The translations under genes and the position numbers were made by a program. A stretch of DNA of 64,000 nucleotides from positions 275,256-339,255 of the forward strand of contig JAUJOD010000003.1 in assembly GCA_030447865.1 (NCBI GenBank), in the 5' to 3' direction. Below are positions 44,467-53,162 of the stretch, in pieces (positions within the stretch are counted from its first letter, which is position 1; every line of letters starts with the position of its first letter). Below the pieces are notes generated by a model. That model was not told the origin of the DNA and did no database searches. It saw only the letters and a program-made list of their open reading frames with translations. The DNA is from Nocardioidaceae bacterium. Lineage in GTDB: Bacteria > Actinomycetota > Actinomycetes > Propionibacteriales > Nocardioidaceae.

Positions 44467-44871
44467 TTATTCAGCCGGCTCGAGTGTGAGGCAGACGCTG
44501 TTGATGCAGTACCTGGCGTCGGTGGGAGTGTCGTAGCCCTCGCCCGTGAAGACGTGTCCCAGGTGAGAGTCGCACGTCGCGCACCGCACCTCCGTGCGGA
44601 CCGATCCGAACGAGCGGTCCTCAAGCAGCGTCACCGCGTCGCTGTCGCCGGGCTCCCAGAACGACGGCCAGCCGCAGTGGGAGTCGAACTTCTCGTTCGA
44701 GCGGAACAACTCTGCATTGCAGGCCCGGCAGCGGTAGACGCCCTCGGTCTTGGTCTCGACGTACTCACCCGACCACGGACGCTCGGTGCCAGCCTTGCGA
44801 AGGACGGCGTACTCCTCCGGGCTGAGTTGTTGTCGCCACTCTTCTTCGGTCTTCGTGACCTTTGTCGTCAT
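44467..44871 (-). CDS. msrB: Peptide-methionine (R)-S-oxide reductase
   Basis: This 134-residue MsrB repairs oxidised methionine (R-sulfoxide) in proteins. Two zinc-binding CxxC pairs (CRACNAELF, CATCDSHLGH), the substrate block FDSHCGWPSFWEP and the catalytic Cys in RYCINSVCL near the C-terminus are all present. It is cytoplasmic. The gene stands alone between the HNH gene and the secreted nuclease gene; no msrA is visible here. Start ATG fits the family N-terminus. Confidence 0.95.
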   Translation of the reverse strand: MTTKVTKTEEEWRQQLSPEEYAVLRKAGTERPWSGEYVETKTEGVYRCRACNAELFRSNEKFDSHCGWPSFWEPGDSDAVTLLEDRSFGSVRTEVRCATCDSHLGHVFTGEGYDTPTDARYCINSVCLTLEPAE

Positions 44872-44888
44872 GCCGCCAGCGTACTTCC

Positions 44889-47800
44889 TCAGCGGACGGT
44901 GACGACCGCGATGCGGGATTCGCCGCGAGCATGGTCAGCGTCAGCGGGCTTTACTGCCCGCCACGATGTCGTGCTGCGTTTACGCGACTCCAAGGTCGTC
45001 ACCCGGTACTGGAAGGAACTGTCGGAGTCCAGGATCACCGTTTCGACGGTGTTCCAGCCGCCGGACATCCACCGCTGGACCCAGACCGGTTGGCCAGCAT
45101 GGCTGGGCGCAACTCTGCCCCTGAGCAGAACTGAATCCCCGGGCTCGATCACGCTCTCCGCGGGACGCAGGACCACCCGGGGAGCCACCTTGACTGTCAC
45201 CGGCCCGCTCAGCGTTGCGGCGTTGTAACGGTCACTGGCGAAGGACGCCCGGTACTGCGTGTTCTGGTTCGGCGACACAGTGAACCTGTAACTGCCGTCA
45301 GCCGCGGTCGTGGCCGTCTGTCCCGTGTCGACCCACGCGGAGTCATCCGTCGTCCTCGACTCGAGGTGCACTGTAGCGCCGCTGATGGGCGCGTTGTCAC
45401 CGCTGTCCTCCAACCAACCAAAGACGGTCGAGCTGTTCCCAAAGCGGATGGGATTCGGGGCCGCGTAGGCCGTCAGCGTGACCTGGTTGAGAGTCAGGTC
45501 GAGGCCGACGAGCACAGCGTCGTGGTCGGATGACCGGTACTCGTTGGGTTCGTAGATCGCGTCGACGGCGCTGGGCTTGTACGACGTGTCGTAGTCGAGG
45601 ATGTCGGGCTCGTCGGCGTTGATGTGCCACTCGGCAGCGCCGGTCACCTGGCCGGTGAGCGCAGGGTTGGAAAGCGCGTGGTCGAGGTAGCCGGCCTGGC
45701 CGTTGAAGACATAGCCATAGGCGTACTCTCCGCCGAACCGCTTGACCAGGTCGTCGTAGCCACCGGCTTTCAGCGCGTCGATCGGGTCCTCGTGATCGTA
45801 GGAGTTGAGGTCACCGATGATCAGTTGGTCGGGGTCGTCGCTGCCTGTCGGATCAGTCGCCAGGTAGTCGACGATCGCTTGGGCCGCCCGGGTGCGGGTC
45901 TGGTTGCAGTTGCCCTGCCCGTCTCCGGCGTCAGGGTCGCCGTCGCAGGCGGAGCCCTTCGACTTCAGGTGGTTGACCGAGACAGTGAACCTGGCGCCCG
46001 ACGAGACTTCCTCGAAGGTCTGGGTCAGCATGGGGCGGTTCTTGGTGTCGTCGAACCGCTCGTCGTCCGTGGAGTCCAAGACCGCGAAGTCTCCAATGCG
46101 GTTGACAGCGCCTGGCTTGTAGAGGAAGCCCACCCTGATCGCGTCGGTGCCGACGACGCCGGTGTCGACGTAGGCGTAGGTGCCCTCACCGAGTCTCTCG
46201 TTCAGCCCGGCAACCAGGTCAGCAGCGGGTTCGACGCCGGTGGTGTTCTCCATCTCCATCAGTCCTACGACGTCCGCGTCGAGTTCGACCAACGCTGACA
46301 GGATCTTCGCGCGCTGCCGGTCGAACTCCTCAGCGTTGTTGGCGCCGCGGCAGTCCAGAGTGCGCTCGGGACCGCACTTGTTGTCGTCCTGGTCGAGGGT
46401 GAGGAAGTAGTTGAGCACGTTGAAGCTCGCCACCTTGACCCGGCCGCCGACGGCGGGTGCCTCAGCGGGACGGGGGTTGCTGCGGGTGTACTCGCCGTAC
46501 TGCGTGGGCTGGAGCCGGTAGGCGCCGAACGCCTGGTCCATGATCCCCTCGATGCCGGTGATCGTGTCCCCGCCGCGGAATCGGTTGTCGAGGCTGAACG
46601 GCTCGCCGTTACCGGGGTGCGGGATCGACGATGGGTTCTGGGCGGTGGAGGCGTCGTCGATGGTGATGCGCCGCGTCGCGTACTCGGCCGCGAGGGCGTT
46701 GGCCGCATCGCCCGGCTCCACCACGGCGGTGGGTGTCCAAAGCCGGTCCCACCCGTTTGGCGGGAGCGCGACGACGACCTCGCCGTAGCGGTCGTAGTTG
46801 TAGTACTCGCTGATCACCAGCTCGTCGACGAGCTTGACCCGCATGCTCTCGTATCGCTCCAGCTCGCCGGGGGAGTCGAGCGGAAACCTGACCGTCGCGG
46901 GCTCGATGGCCGCAGCGGCGAGGTCACAGTCCTCGACGGTGGCCCTGTCTAGCTGGGTCTTTCCACCGAACTCGCTGACTCTGCCGGTGACCCGAACCAC
47001 CGACCCCTCCTCGGGAGCGGCCTGTCCGGGCAGGTAGACGAAGATCCCCTCCGACGTCTCCGGATTGCCGTCGTAGTCCCTGGGCTCCTCTTGCACGAAC
47101 ACCCCGCCGAGCATCGCTTCGGTGGCCACACCTTCGACGGTCTGGATCGTGCCGACCACGGGGGAGGTGTCGCCCGAGCCCTGAACCGCGTGGATAGGGG
47201 TCGCCGGGAGACCACACTGGCTCGGCGGCGGCGGCGGCGGCGGCGGTGGCGGGGCGCTGGCGCACGCCTCGCCACAGCTCACCGGGCTCGGCGGACCGGT
47301 CCTGAAGTCCGCGGAGTTGTTGTCTGTGTCGGTGCCGGCTGGGTCTCGGGAGACCGATGTCGTGTTGCTCGGAGCAGGCGCCGGCGCCGTCTCGGAGTCG
47401 TTCGCGCTGCCATATCCGACGAAGTCCACGACTCCGGGTGCGGTGTCGCAGTCGGCTGCGCACGTCAGGGCGCCGGAGTTGCTGACGAGGGCAACCTTCC
47501 CCGCGGTAGCTGACATAAAGATGGTGCCGGTCGCATCAGGCGCGGGCAGGGGTGTCGTACCACCGGAACCCTTGGCTTCCTCGACGAGATACGTCGCGCC
47601 GGCCGGGATCTGACCCTTCAGCGGCGTCACCTGGTAGGAGGATCCGGTTGACGAGGCGTACTGCACCGACCAGGTGCTGACGTCGACTGTCGTCGTACCG
47701 ACGTTCTTCAGCTCGATGAAGTCGTTCGTGTACGTCGCGCCGGAGTTGCCGCCGCCGCCGTACACCTCGTTGACGACGATGGTGGTTGATGGTGCTGCGT

Positions 47801-47897
47801 GGGCTGGGGCCGCCGGCAAGGCGACGAGTGCCGCAACGACGGCACCCGGAAGAGCGGCGGCGAGAGCGCGTCGGCGCACCGAGAAGCGTGAAGTCAC
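44889..47897 (-). CDS. Secreted ExeM/NucH-type extracellular nuclease
   Basis: This 1002-residue exported protein has a signal peptide ending near PAHAAPS, a lamin-tail (LTD) domain at about 36-180 (VVNEVYGGGGNSG, NDFIELKNVG), a poly-proline linker near 212-225, an OB-type domain (VVGTIQTVEGVATE), then an endonuclease/exonuclease/phosphatase domain at about 480-800 (VASFNVLNYFLT, VGLMEMENT, IGDLNSYDHEDPI, SSDHDAVLVGL) with the catalytic Asn, Glu, Asp and His in place. Two Ig-like domains close it. It would degrade extracellular DNA or RNA for nutrients or matrix turnover. No sortase or membrane anchor is visible. Confidence 0.9.
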   Translation of the reverse strand: MTSRFSVRRRALAAALPGAVVAALVALPAAPAHAAPSTTIVVNEVYGGGGNSGATYTNDFIELKNVGTTTVDVSTWSVQYASSTGSSYQVTPLKGQIPAGATYLVEEAKGSGGTTPLPAPDATGTIFMSATAGKVALVSNSGALTCAADCDTAPGVVDFVGYGSANDSETAPAPAPSNTTSVSRDPAGTDTDNNSADFRTGPPSPVSCGEACASAPPPPPPPPPPSQCGLPATPIHAVQGSGDTSPVVGTIQTVEGVATEAMLGGVFVQEEPRDYDGNPETSEGIFVYLPGQAAPEEGSVVRVTGRVSEFGGKTQLDRATVEDCDLAAAAIEPATVRFPLDSPGELERYESMRVKLVDELVISEYYNYDRYGEVVVALPPNGWDRLWTPTAVVEPGDAANALAAEYATRRITIDDASTAQNPSSIPHPGNGEPFSLDNRFRGGDTITGIEGIMDQAFGAYRLQPTQYGEYTRSNPRPAEAPAVGGRVKVASFNVLNYFLTLDQDDNKCGPERTLDCRGANNAEEFDRQRAKILSALVELDADVVGLMEMENTTGVEPAADLVAGLNERLGEGTYAYVDTGVVGTDAIRVGFLYKPGAVNRIGDFAVLDSTDDERFDDTKNRPMLTQTFEEVSSGARFTVSVNHLKSKGSACDGDPDAGDGQGNCNQTRTRAAQAIVDYLATDPTGSDDPDQLIIGDLNSYDHEDPIDALKAGGYDDLVKRFGGEYAYGYVFNGQAGYLDHALSNPALTGQVTGAAEWHINADEPDILDYDTSYKPSAVDAIYEPNEYRSSDHDAVLVGLDLTLNQVTLTAYAAPNPIRFGNSSTVFGWLEDSGDNAPISGATVHLESRTTDDSAWVDTGQTATTAADGSYRFTVSPNQNTQYRASFASDRYNAATLSGPVTVKVAPRVVLRPAESVIEPGDSVLLRGRVAPSHAGQPVWVQRWMSGGWNTVETVILDSDSSFQYRVTTLESRKRSTTSWRAVKPADADHARGESRIAVVTVR

Positions 47898-48040
47898 AGA
47901 GGTTCCCCGTCTACACGTTGTGGGAGTGTCCGGGACAACCTAACCGAGCAGCGTGCCGCTGGAGGGGCCCGACGGGAAAGCCCAGGTGAACAGTTGTGAT
48001 CGTGCCGGGCAGTGACCAGTCGGCGGTGCGGGAGCGTCGC

Positions 48041-48046
48041 TAGGGT
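48041..48046 (+). promoter_or_regulatory. Leaderless -10 box of the Prim-PolC gene
   Basis: TAGGGT ends 7 nt before ATG 48054; no ribosome site. It decides between this ATG and an open extension upstream. Confidence 0.5.
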
Positions 48047-48053
48047 GGCAGCC

Positions 48054-49106
48054 ATGGCCGACCCCGCGACGGAGATCGACGTCGCCGGACGCGCCGTACG
48101 GGTGACCAACCCCGACCGGGTGATCTTTCCGGCCACCGACTCAACGCCAGCCGCGACCAAGCTCGACGTTGTCGCTTACTACGCAAGCGTGGGTGAGGCG
48201 GTCCTACGGGCGCTCTATGAACGCCCCACCACGCTCGAGCGGTGGCCCAAGGGGGTCTTCGCGGGCATCAAGCAAGCAACGAGGTCCGATCCGCATGGCG
48301 ACGCCTTCTTTCAGAAGCGGATCCCGAAGGGCGCACCGGGGTACGTCGAGACCGCCCAGATCACGTTCCCCTCTGGCCGGACCGCCGACGAGGTCTGTCC
48401 TACTGAGCCGGCGGTGGTGGCGTGGGCGGCGCAGATCGGGACGATCACCTTCCATCCGTGGCCGGTACGCCGCGGCGACGTCGACCACCCCGACGAGCTG
48501 CGCATTGACCTTGATCCGCAGCCCGGCACTGACTTCGCCGACGTGGTGCGGGTCGCCGCCGAGGCGCGCCGACTGCTGCAGGATCTCGGGTACCGGGGGT
48601 TCCCCAAGACCTCGGGGAACCGCGGCCTGCACATCTACGTGCGCATCGAGCCGCGGTGGAGCTTTACCGACGTGCGACATGCCGCGATTGCGTTCGGGCG
48701 AGAGCTCGAGCGTCGACTGCCGGGAGAGGTGACCACCAAGTGGTGGAAGGAGGAGCGCGGGGAGACGGTGTTCGTCGACTACAACCAAAACGCCCGCGAC
48801 CGCACCATCGCCGGCGCTTACAGCCTGCGCCCGCTTCCTGGTGGCCCGGTTTCCACCCCGGTCACCTGGGACGAGTTGCCGTCGACCGACCCCCGTGGCT
48901 TCACCTTGCGTTCTGTCCCTGAACGCGTCGAGAAGCTGGGGGACCTGCACGCCGACATCGACGACGTACACCACTCACTCGAACCGCTCTTGGAGATGTA
49001 CCGGCGAGACGAGGCGGCCGGGCAGACGGACATGCCCTACCCGCCGGACTACCCAAAGATGCCAGGAGAGCCCATGCGAGTTCAGCCATCCCGCGCTAAG
49101 CGATAA
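48054..49106 (+). CDS. LigD-type primase-polymerase (Prim-PolC-like)
   Basis: This 350-residue protein is a stand-alone polymerase domain of the LigD/AEP superfamily. Motifs are GVFAGIKQATRSDP-type fingers, the metal pair in LRIDLDPQPGTDF (DxD), KTSGNRGLHIYV (SGxxGxH), and VFVDYNQNARDRTIAGAYS. In mycobacteria, PrimPol-C works with LigC to fill short gaps in excision repair; the ligase gene lies 3 kb downstream here. No ligase or nuclease domain is fused. It is divergent from the nuclease gene across 156 bp. Confidence 0.9.
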   Translation: MADPATEIDVAGRAVRVTNPDRVIFPATDSTPAATKLDVVAYYASVGEAVLRALYERPTTLERWPKGVFAGIKQATRSDPHGDAFFQKRIPKGAPGYVETAQITFPSGRTADEVCPTEPAVVAWAAQIGTITFHPWPVRRGDVDHPDELRIDLDPQPGTDFADVVRVAAEARRLLQDLGYRGFPKTSGNRGLHIYVRIEPRWSFTDVRHAAIAFGRELERRLPGEVTTKWWKEERGETVFVDYNQNARDRTIAGAYSLRPLPGGPVSTPVTWDELPSTDPRGFTLRSVPERVEKLGDLHADIDDVHHSLEPLLEMYRRDEAAGQTDMPYPPDYPKMPGEPMRVQPSRAKR

Positions 49107-49254
49107 ATTCTCCGGCCCAGCCATCAAATTGCTACCGTAGTTAATACTACTGTTATTACTATTTATGGTGTAAACTTTTCGGGTTCGGTGTCTCGATCAG
49201 TGCCGTGGGCTCCCACTGTCGTGTGTGGTCCTTCCCTAGCGTCAAGGGAGTTGA
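49107..49254. other. AT-rich intergenic stretch with inverted repeat
   Basis: This gap is strikingly rich in A and T for the window, especially 49125-49180. It contains the inverted repeat GTAGT-TAAT-ACTAC (49137-49150) and TTATTACTATTTATGG after it. It may hold the sulfatase promoter, a weak terminator, or mark an insertion border. Confidence 0.4.
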
Positions 49255-50733
49255 ATGCCAGCGCCTAGACGGCCAAGAACCACGCCCATCCGTACCAAGG
49301 TGGTGGGCCTGGCGCTTGTCGGCATGAGCCCGCTGCTGATGCCGGTGGAGGTCGCTCCGTCGACTCCTACGGCGCAGCCGTCCCAACATCCCAACATCGT
49401 TGTCATCATGCTTGACGACGCCCGTTTGGACGACCTTGACTACATGCCCAAGACGCAGCGCCGGCTGGTCAGCGCGGGTGCGGAGTTCACAAACTTCTAT
49501 GCTCCCACTCCGCTGTGTTGTCCGGCGCGCGCAGCGTTCCTGAGCGGCCAGTACGGCCATAACAACGCGGTGCTTTCCAACCAGGCTCGATACGGGGGGT
49601 TCGCCTCGTTCGATGATCAGTCAACCCTGGCCACCTGGTTGGATCCGACCTACGCCACCGCGTGGATCGGCAAATACTTCAACGGTTATGCCGATAGCGC
49701 TGATGACTCCTACATCCCACCTGGCTGGGACCGCTGGGCGGCACCTATCCGAGGCACCTGGGAGTACAAAAATCACACCCTCAACGTCGACGGAGCGCTG
49801 AGATCGTACCGAGGCGTGTATTCGACAGATGTCTATTGGCGGCAGACCCGCCGGTTCATCCAAGAGCGCGCCTCGGGCAGTGAGCCGTTCTTTGTCGTGA
49901 CCAGTTACCTGGCACCGCATACCGGCGTTCCGCGCGAGCTGGACGACCCCGAGACGTTGGGAACGCCGAACGTCGAGCTTGAGTACCGCGACACCTACGT
50001 CGGACCGTCGCCTTCCGAAAGCCCGGCGTACAACGAGGTGGACATGGCTGACAAGCGTCCCAGTGTCAGGAATAACGTTCTGTTGGCAGACGAGCAGACC
50101 GCGGCGATCGCCGAGCTGAACGCTCAACGCCGCGAGTCGCTACGCTCCGTTGACGACAAGGTGGCGGCCACGCTACGCGTCCTCCGCGAGGCGGGCGAGC
50201 TCGACAACACCTTCGTTATTCTCGCATCGGACAACGGCTACTTGCTCGGTGAGCACCGGATCCCCGTTGGCAAGCACCACCCCTATGAACCCTCTAATCA
50301 CATCCCCTTGGTAGTACGAGGACCGGGAATTCAACCCCGGGTGGTTGACGGCTTGATAGGCATGCACGATTTGGCGCCGACAATTTTGCAGCTGGCCGAC
50401 CTATGGGGACAGCAGGGCGACTTTCCGATCGACGGCAAAGACTTCAGCCGGATGCTGGCAGGTGCTCGGCCACAACACGAGAAGCGCTCGATCGTCCTCG
50501 AGATCAGCGACAACCAGGGTGGTTACCGGTATCACGGCATCGTTCGTCAAGACGGGTGGAAGTACATTGAGTTCACAACGGACGGCGTCAACGAAGTAGA
50601 GATGTACGACCTGAGCGCCGACCCCTACGAATTGCACAACCTTTCTGATGACCCGCACTACGCCGACGTACGCGCAGAACTAGATGCCACGTTGCGAAGG
50701 CTGATGTACTGCGCGGCTGACACCTGCGAGTAA
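49255..50733 (+). CDS. Secreted sulfatase
   Basis: This 492-residue arylsulfatase-type enzyme hydrolyses sulfate esters of an unknown substrate, perhaps a glycan. The N-terminus has a signal-like segment (VVGLALVGMSPLLMPVEVAPS), so it is likely exported. Motifs: NIVVIMLDDARLDDL (metal Asp), the formylglycine site CCPAR (C-x-P-x-R) near residue 85, VILASDNGYLLGEH and VGKHHPYEPS. It needs a formylglycine-generating enzyme, not seen here. Its base composition looks lower in GC than its neighbours and an AT-rich gap precedes it, which suggests transfer into the Prim-PolC/LigC locus. Start ATG follows AAGGGA by 6 nt. Confidence 0.9.
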   Translation: MPAPRRPRTTPIRTKVVGLALVGMSPLLMPVEVAPSTPTAQPSQHPNIVVIMLDDARLDDLDYMPKTQRRLVSAGAEFTNFYAPTPLCCPARAAFLSGQYGHNNAVLSNQARYGGFASFDDQSTLATWLDPTYATAWIGKYFNGYADSADDSYIPPGWDRWAAPIRGTWEYKNHTLNVDGALRSYRGVYSTDVYWRQTRRFIQERASGSEPFFVVTSYLAPHTGVPRELDDPETLGTPNVELEYRDTYVGPSPSESPAYNEVDMADKRPSVRNNVLLADEQTAAIAELNAQRRESLRSVDDKVAATLRVLREAGELDNTFVILASDNGYLLGEHRIPVGKHHPYEPSNHIPLVVRGPGIQPRVVDGLIGMHDLAPTILQLADLWGQQGDFPIDGKDFSRMLAGARPQHEKRSIVLEISDNQGGYRYHGIVRQDGWKYIEFTTDGVNEVEMYDLSADPYELHNLSDDPHYADVRAELDATLRRLMYCAADTCE

Positions 50734-50785
50734 CCGCCCGCCTGCTGGCACGTAGGCGGGCGGCTACGCTAACCCCCTTGGGGGG

Positions 50786-51397
50786 TCAGAGACCGGTCGT
50801 CCCTGTCGTCCCGGAGGATCTGCCACTGCCGTACTCATCAGTCGACGTGGCACCGCGGGAGCCGTGAGTGTCGTCGATCGTGCCGGTGCTGCCGTAAGTT
50901 TCGCCGCCGCGAACGTAGGTGGTGTCTCGCTCGATGTCACCCTCCGGCTCCTTGGCGAGCAGGAACGACCCGATGGTCCAGATCAGTGCACCGAGCATCG
51001 CGACGTACACACCGAACTCTGTGCTGACGTTGTCGTCAGGTGCGTACTGCCGGGTCGCGATGGGGTCGATGACGAAGGCGATCGTGAACAGCAGGGTGGC
51101 AAGACCAACCGCCATCGAGGTCAGCGACAGACCGCGATGCTGGCGACGGTCGGCTCGCTTGGTCGCGTAGAGCAGGGCGAGGGCTAGCGAGATGCCGAGG
51201 AAGCCAACCCAGGGAACCAAGCTGTCTGCCTCGTAGCCACTGGCGGCGTTGCCTGTCTCGTCGCCCTGGCCAAGCGTCACCCAGTTCAACCAAACCGAGA
51301 TGAGCACGATCACCGTGCCGGCAGTCGTGATGTACGCCCCGAGTGGGTTAGCGCGACGCTCGTCGTGAGAGTCCGCGCGAGTGCTGTGTGTAGTCAT
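50786..51397 (-). CDS. Four-segment membrane protein, probable stress gene
   Basis: This 203-residue protein has four membrane segments (YITTAGTVIVLISVWLNWV, LVPWVGFLGISLALALLY, LTSMAVGLATLLFTIAFVI, VYVAMLGALIWTIGSFLLA) and a Gly/Ser/Thr-rich C-terminal tail (TYGSTGTIDD, RSSGTTGTTGL). I do not recognise the family. A GTTT-N15-GGGTAA element (51408-51432) lies just upstream, matching the SigB/SigF stress promoter pattern, so expression in general stress is likely. ATG 51397 is chosen by its distance from that promoter. Confidence 0.7.
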   Translation of the reverse strand: MTTHSTRADSHDERRANPLGAYITTAGTVIVLISVWLNWVTLGQGDETGNAASGYEADSLVPWVGFLGISLALALLYATKRADRRQHRGLSLTSMAVGLATLLFTIAFVIDPIATRQYAPDDNVSTEFGVYVAMLGALIWTIGSFLLAKEPEGDIERDTTYVRGGETYGSTGTIDDTHGSRGATSTDEYGSGRSSGTTGTTGL

Positions 51398-51407
51398 GGA
51401 GGCATCT

Positions 51408-51432
51408 TTACCCGGTCCGTCGGCAGACAAAC
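51408..51432 (-). promoter_or_regulatory. SigB/SigF-type stress promoter
   Basis: On the minus strand GTTT, 15 nt, GGGTAA, about 10 nt before ATG 51397, so the transcript would have little or no leader. The pattern equals the mycobacterial SigF consensus. Confidence 0.55.
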
Positions 51433-51480
51433 TCTTTCTGACACCGTAAGGTCACGCTAAAAAGCGAGACCTCGTGACAC

Positions 51481-52011
51481 TCACACGCCCGTGATTCCCT
51501 CCGGAGAGCCTGCTTCTCCGTCGATGGGCCGGTGCTCGATCAGGTGCAGAATCGGTACGCCGAGGCGCCGTCGCGCCTTCGACGTCCAGTCAAGGTGCAG
51601 GAACTCCTGCACGACGTGCGGACGAGTCATCACGATGACCTCCGCGGCAGACTGCTCACGCACGGCCCGCTCGAGCGCCTCGATGGGGTCTTCAGACGTG
51701 AACTCACCCGTTGTCTGTTGGTCAAGGGATCGCATTGCGGCAACGCAGGCTTCGAGGTCATGCCGGGCGTGTTCATCGATGTCGTGCTGGAGGTGGTCGA
51801 CGTCGACGTTGTCGTTGAGGAGGGGCGGAGCGGCCAGTGCCTGACTGGAGGCCAGCCCTCCCAACGTCGTTTCGACTCTGACAGCAGCGTTCTCGCAAGG
51901 GATGAGCACGTGATAGTGCCGCGCGTCGTCAATGGCCTCGTGCAACGAGACCACCTCGGCCGCATCTTGGGCGCTCATCGGTTGCTCCGCCAGCACAACT
52001 ACCGTGTACAT
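51481..52011 (-). CDS. Hypothetical soluble protein, universal-stress-like
   Basis: This 176-residue acidic protein starts with a beta strand (YTVVVLAEQ), has HYHVLIPCEN and a central helical region (HDIDEHARHDLEACVAAMR), then TTGEFTSEDPIEALERAV, AAEVIVMTRPHVVQEFLHLDW and RRLGVPILHLIEH. This alternation and the GVPILHL end recall universal-stress-protein folds, but the ATP-binding G-x2-G-x9-G[ST] motif is not evident. GGAGGAGG precedes ATG 52011. It is divergent from ligC. Confidence 0.65.
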   Translation of the reverse strand: MYTVVVLAEQPMSAQDAAEVVSLHEAIDDARHYHVLIPCENAAVRVETTLGGLASSQALAAPPLLNDNVDVDHLQHDIDEHARHDLEACVAAMRSLDQQTTGEFTSEDPIEALERAVREQSAAEVIVMTRPHVVQEFLHLDWTSKARRRLGVPILHLIEHRPIDGEAGSPEGITGV

Positions 52012-52060
52012 CGCGCCCCTCCTCCTGAGGTGCTCCAGCCCGACCGAGCACGAAGTCGGC

Positions 52061-52066
52061 GACAAT
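52061..52066 (+). promoter_or_regulatory. Possible leaderless -10 box of ligC
   Basis: GACAAT ends 7 nt before ATG 52074 and supports that start over the ATG at 52065. Confidence 0.35.
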
Positions 52067-52073
52067 GGTACCC

Positions 52074-53153
52074 ATGCGACTACCTGTCACGCCGCCGGTC
52101 GCTCCGATGCTGGCCAAGTCAGTCAAGGACATCCCCGCCGGCGCTTTGAGCTTCGAGCCGAAGTGGGACGGCTTCCGGTCCATCATCTTCCGCGACGGCG
52201 ACGAAGTGGAGATCGGCAGCCGAAACGAGCGACCCATGACTCGCTACTTCCCCGAAGTCGTCGAGGCAGTTCGCGCTCACCTTCCTGAGCGGTGCGTAGT
52301 AGACGGCGAGATCATCGTGATCGGCGCCTCCGGTGACCGGCTGGACTTCGAGGCGCTGCAGCAACGGATCCACCCGGCCGCCAGCCGCGTGACGTTGCTG
52401 TCGGAGCAGACACCGGCCCGGTTCATCGCGTTCGACCTGTTGGCGCTGGGCGACACCGACTACACCGGGAAGCCCTTCAGCGAGCGACGGGCTGCTCTCG
52501 AGGCGGCGTTGGCCTCGGCGGCGGCGCCGGTTCACCTCACTGCCGCCACGACCGACCGAGCAGTCGCCGAGCGGTGGTTTCACCAGTTTGAAGGGGCTGG
52601 CCTGGACGGTGTCGTCGCCAAGCCGTTGGACGGTTGCTACGAGCCCGATAAGCGGGTCATGTTCAAGGTGAAGCACGAGCGCACCGCGGACTGCGTGGTG
52701 GCGGGTTACCGCGTGCACAAGAGCGGCCCAGATCGGATCGGCTCGCTATTGCTCGGTCTGTACAACGATGCCGGGGAGCTGGCGAGTGTGGGGGTGATCG
52801 GCGCATTCCCGCTCGCCCGGCGCACGGAGCTGTACGAGGAGTTGCAGCCGTTGGTCACCACGTTTGACGACCACCCGTGGGCGTGGGCGAAGCAGGAGGA
52901 AGGACACCGGACTCCGCGTAACGCGGAGGGACGCCGGTGGGCGGCAGGCAAGGATCTGTCCTTCACTCCGCTTCGGCCGGAGCTCGTGGCGGAGGTGCGC
53001 TACGACCACATGGAAGGTGTCAGGTTTCGGCACACCGCCCAGTTCGTCCGCTGGCGCAGCGACCGGGAGCCGCGTTCGTGTACGTATGACCAGCTCGACG
53101 AACCGGTGTCGTACGACCTCGCTGACGTGCTCGATCAGAAGGAGCTCCGGTAG
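52074..53153 (+). CDS. ligC: ATP-dependent DNA ligase (LigC)
   Basis: This 359-residue two-domain ligase seals nicks using ATP. Motif I EPKWDGFRS holds the adenylated Lys near residue 27; IGSRNERPMTRYFPE, DGEIIV, AFDLLALG, DGVVAKPLDG and MFKVKHERTADCVV are motifs Ia to V, and the OB domain follows. The length and lack of other domains fit mycobacterial LigC rather than LigB or LigD. With the Prim-PolC-like gene it probably forms a short-gap repair pair. No Ku gene is in the window. Confidence 0.93.
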   Translation: MRLPVTPPVAPMLAKSVKDIPAGALSFEPKWDGFRSIIFRDGDEVEIGSRNERPMTRYFPEVVEAVRAHLPERCVVDGEIIVIGASGDRLDFEALQQRIHPAASRVTLLSEQTPARFIAFDLLALGDTDYTGKPFSERRAALEAALASAAAPVHLTAATTDRAVAERWFHQFEGAGLDGVVAKPLDGCYEPDKRVMFKVKHERTADCVVAGYRVHKSGPDRIGSLLLGLYNDAGELASVGVIGAFPLARRTELYEELQPLVTTFDDHPWAWAKQEEGHRTPRNAEGRRWAAGKDLSFTPLRPELVAEVRYDHMEGVRFRHTAQFVRWRSDREPRSCTYDQLDEPVSYDLADVLDQKELR

Positions 53154-53162
53154 GGCAGTTCC

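Noticed and set aside
47221..47260. GGC trinucleotide repeat
   Set aside because: It encodes the poly-proline linker of the secreted nuclease and is explained by that.
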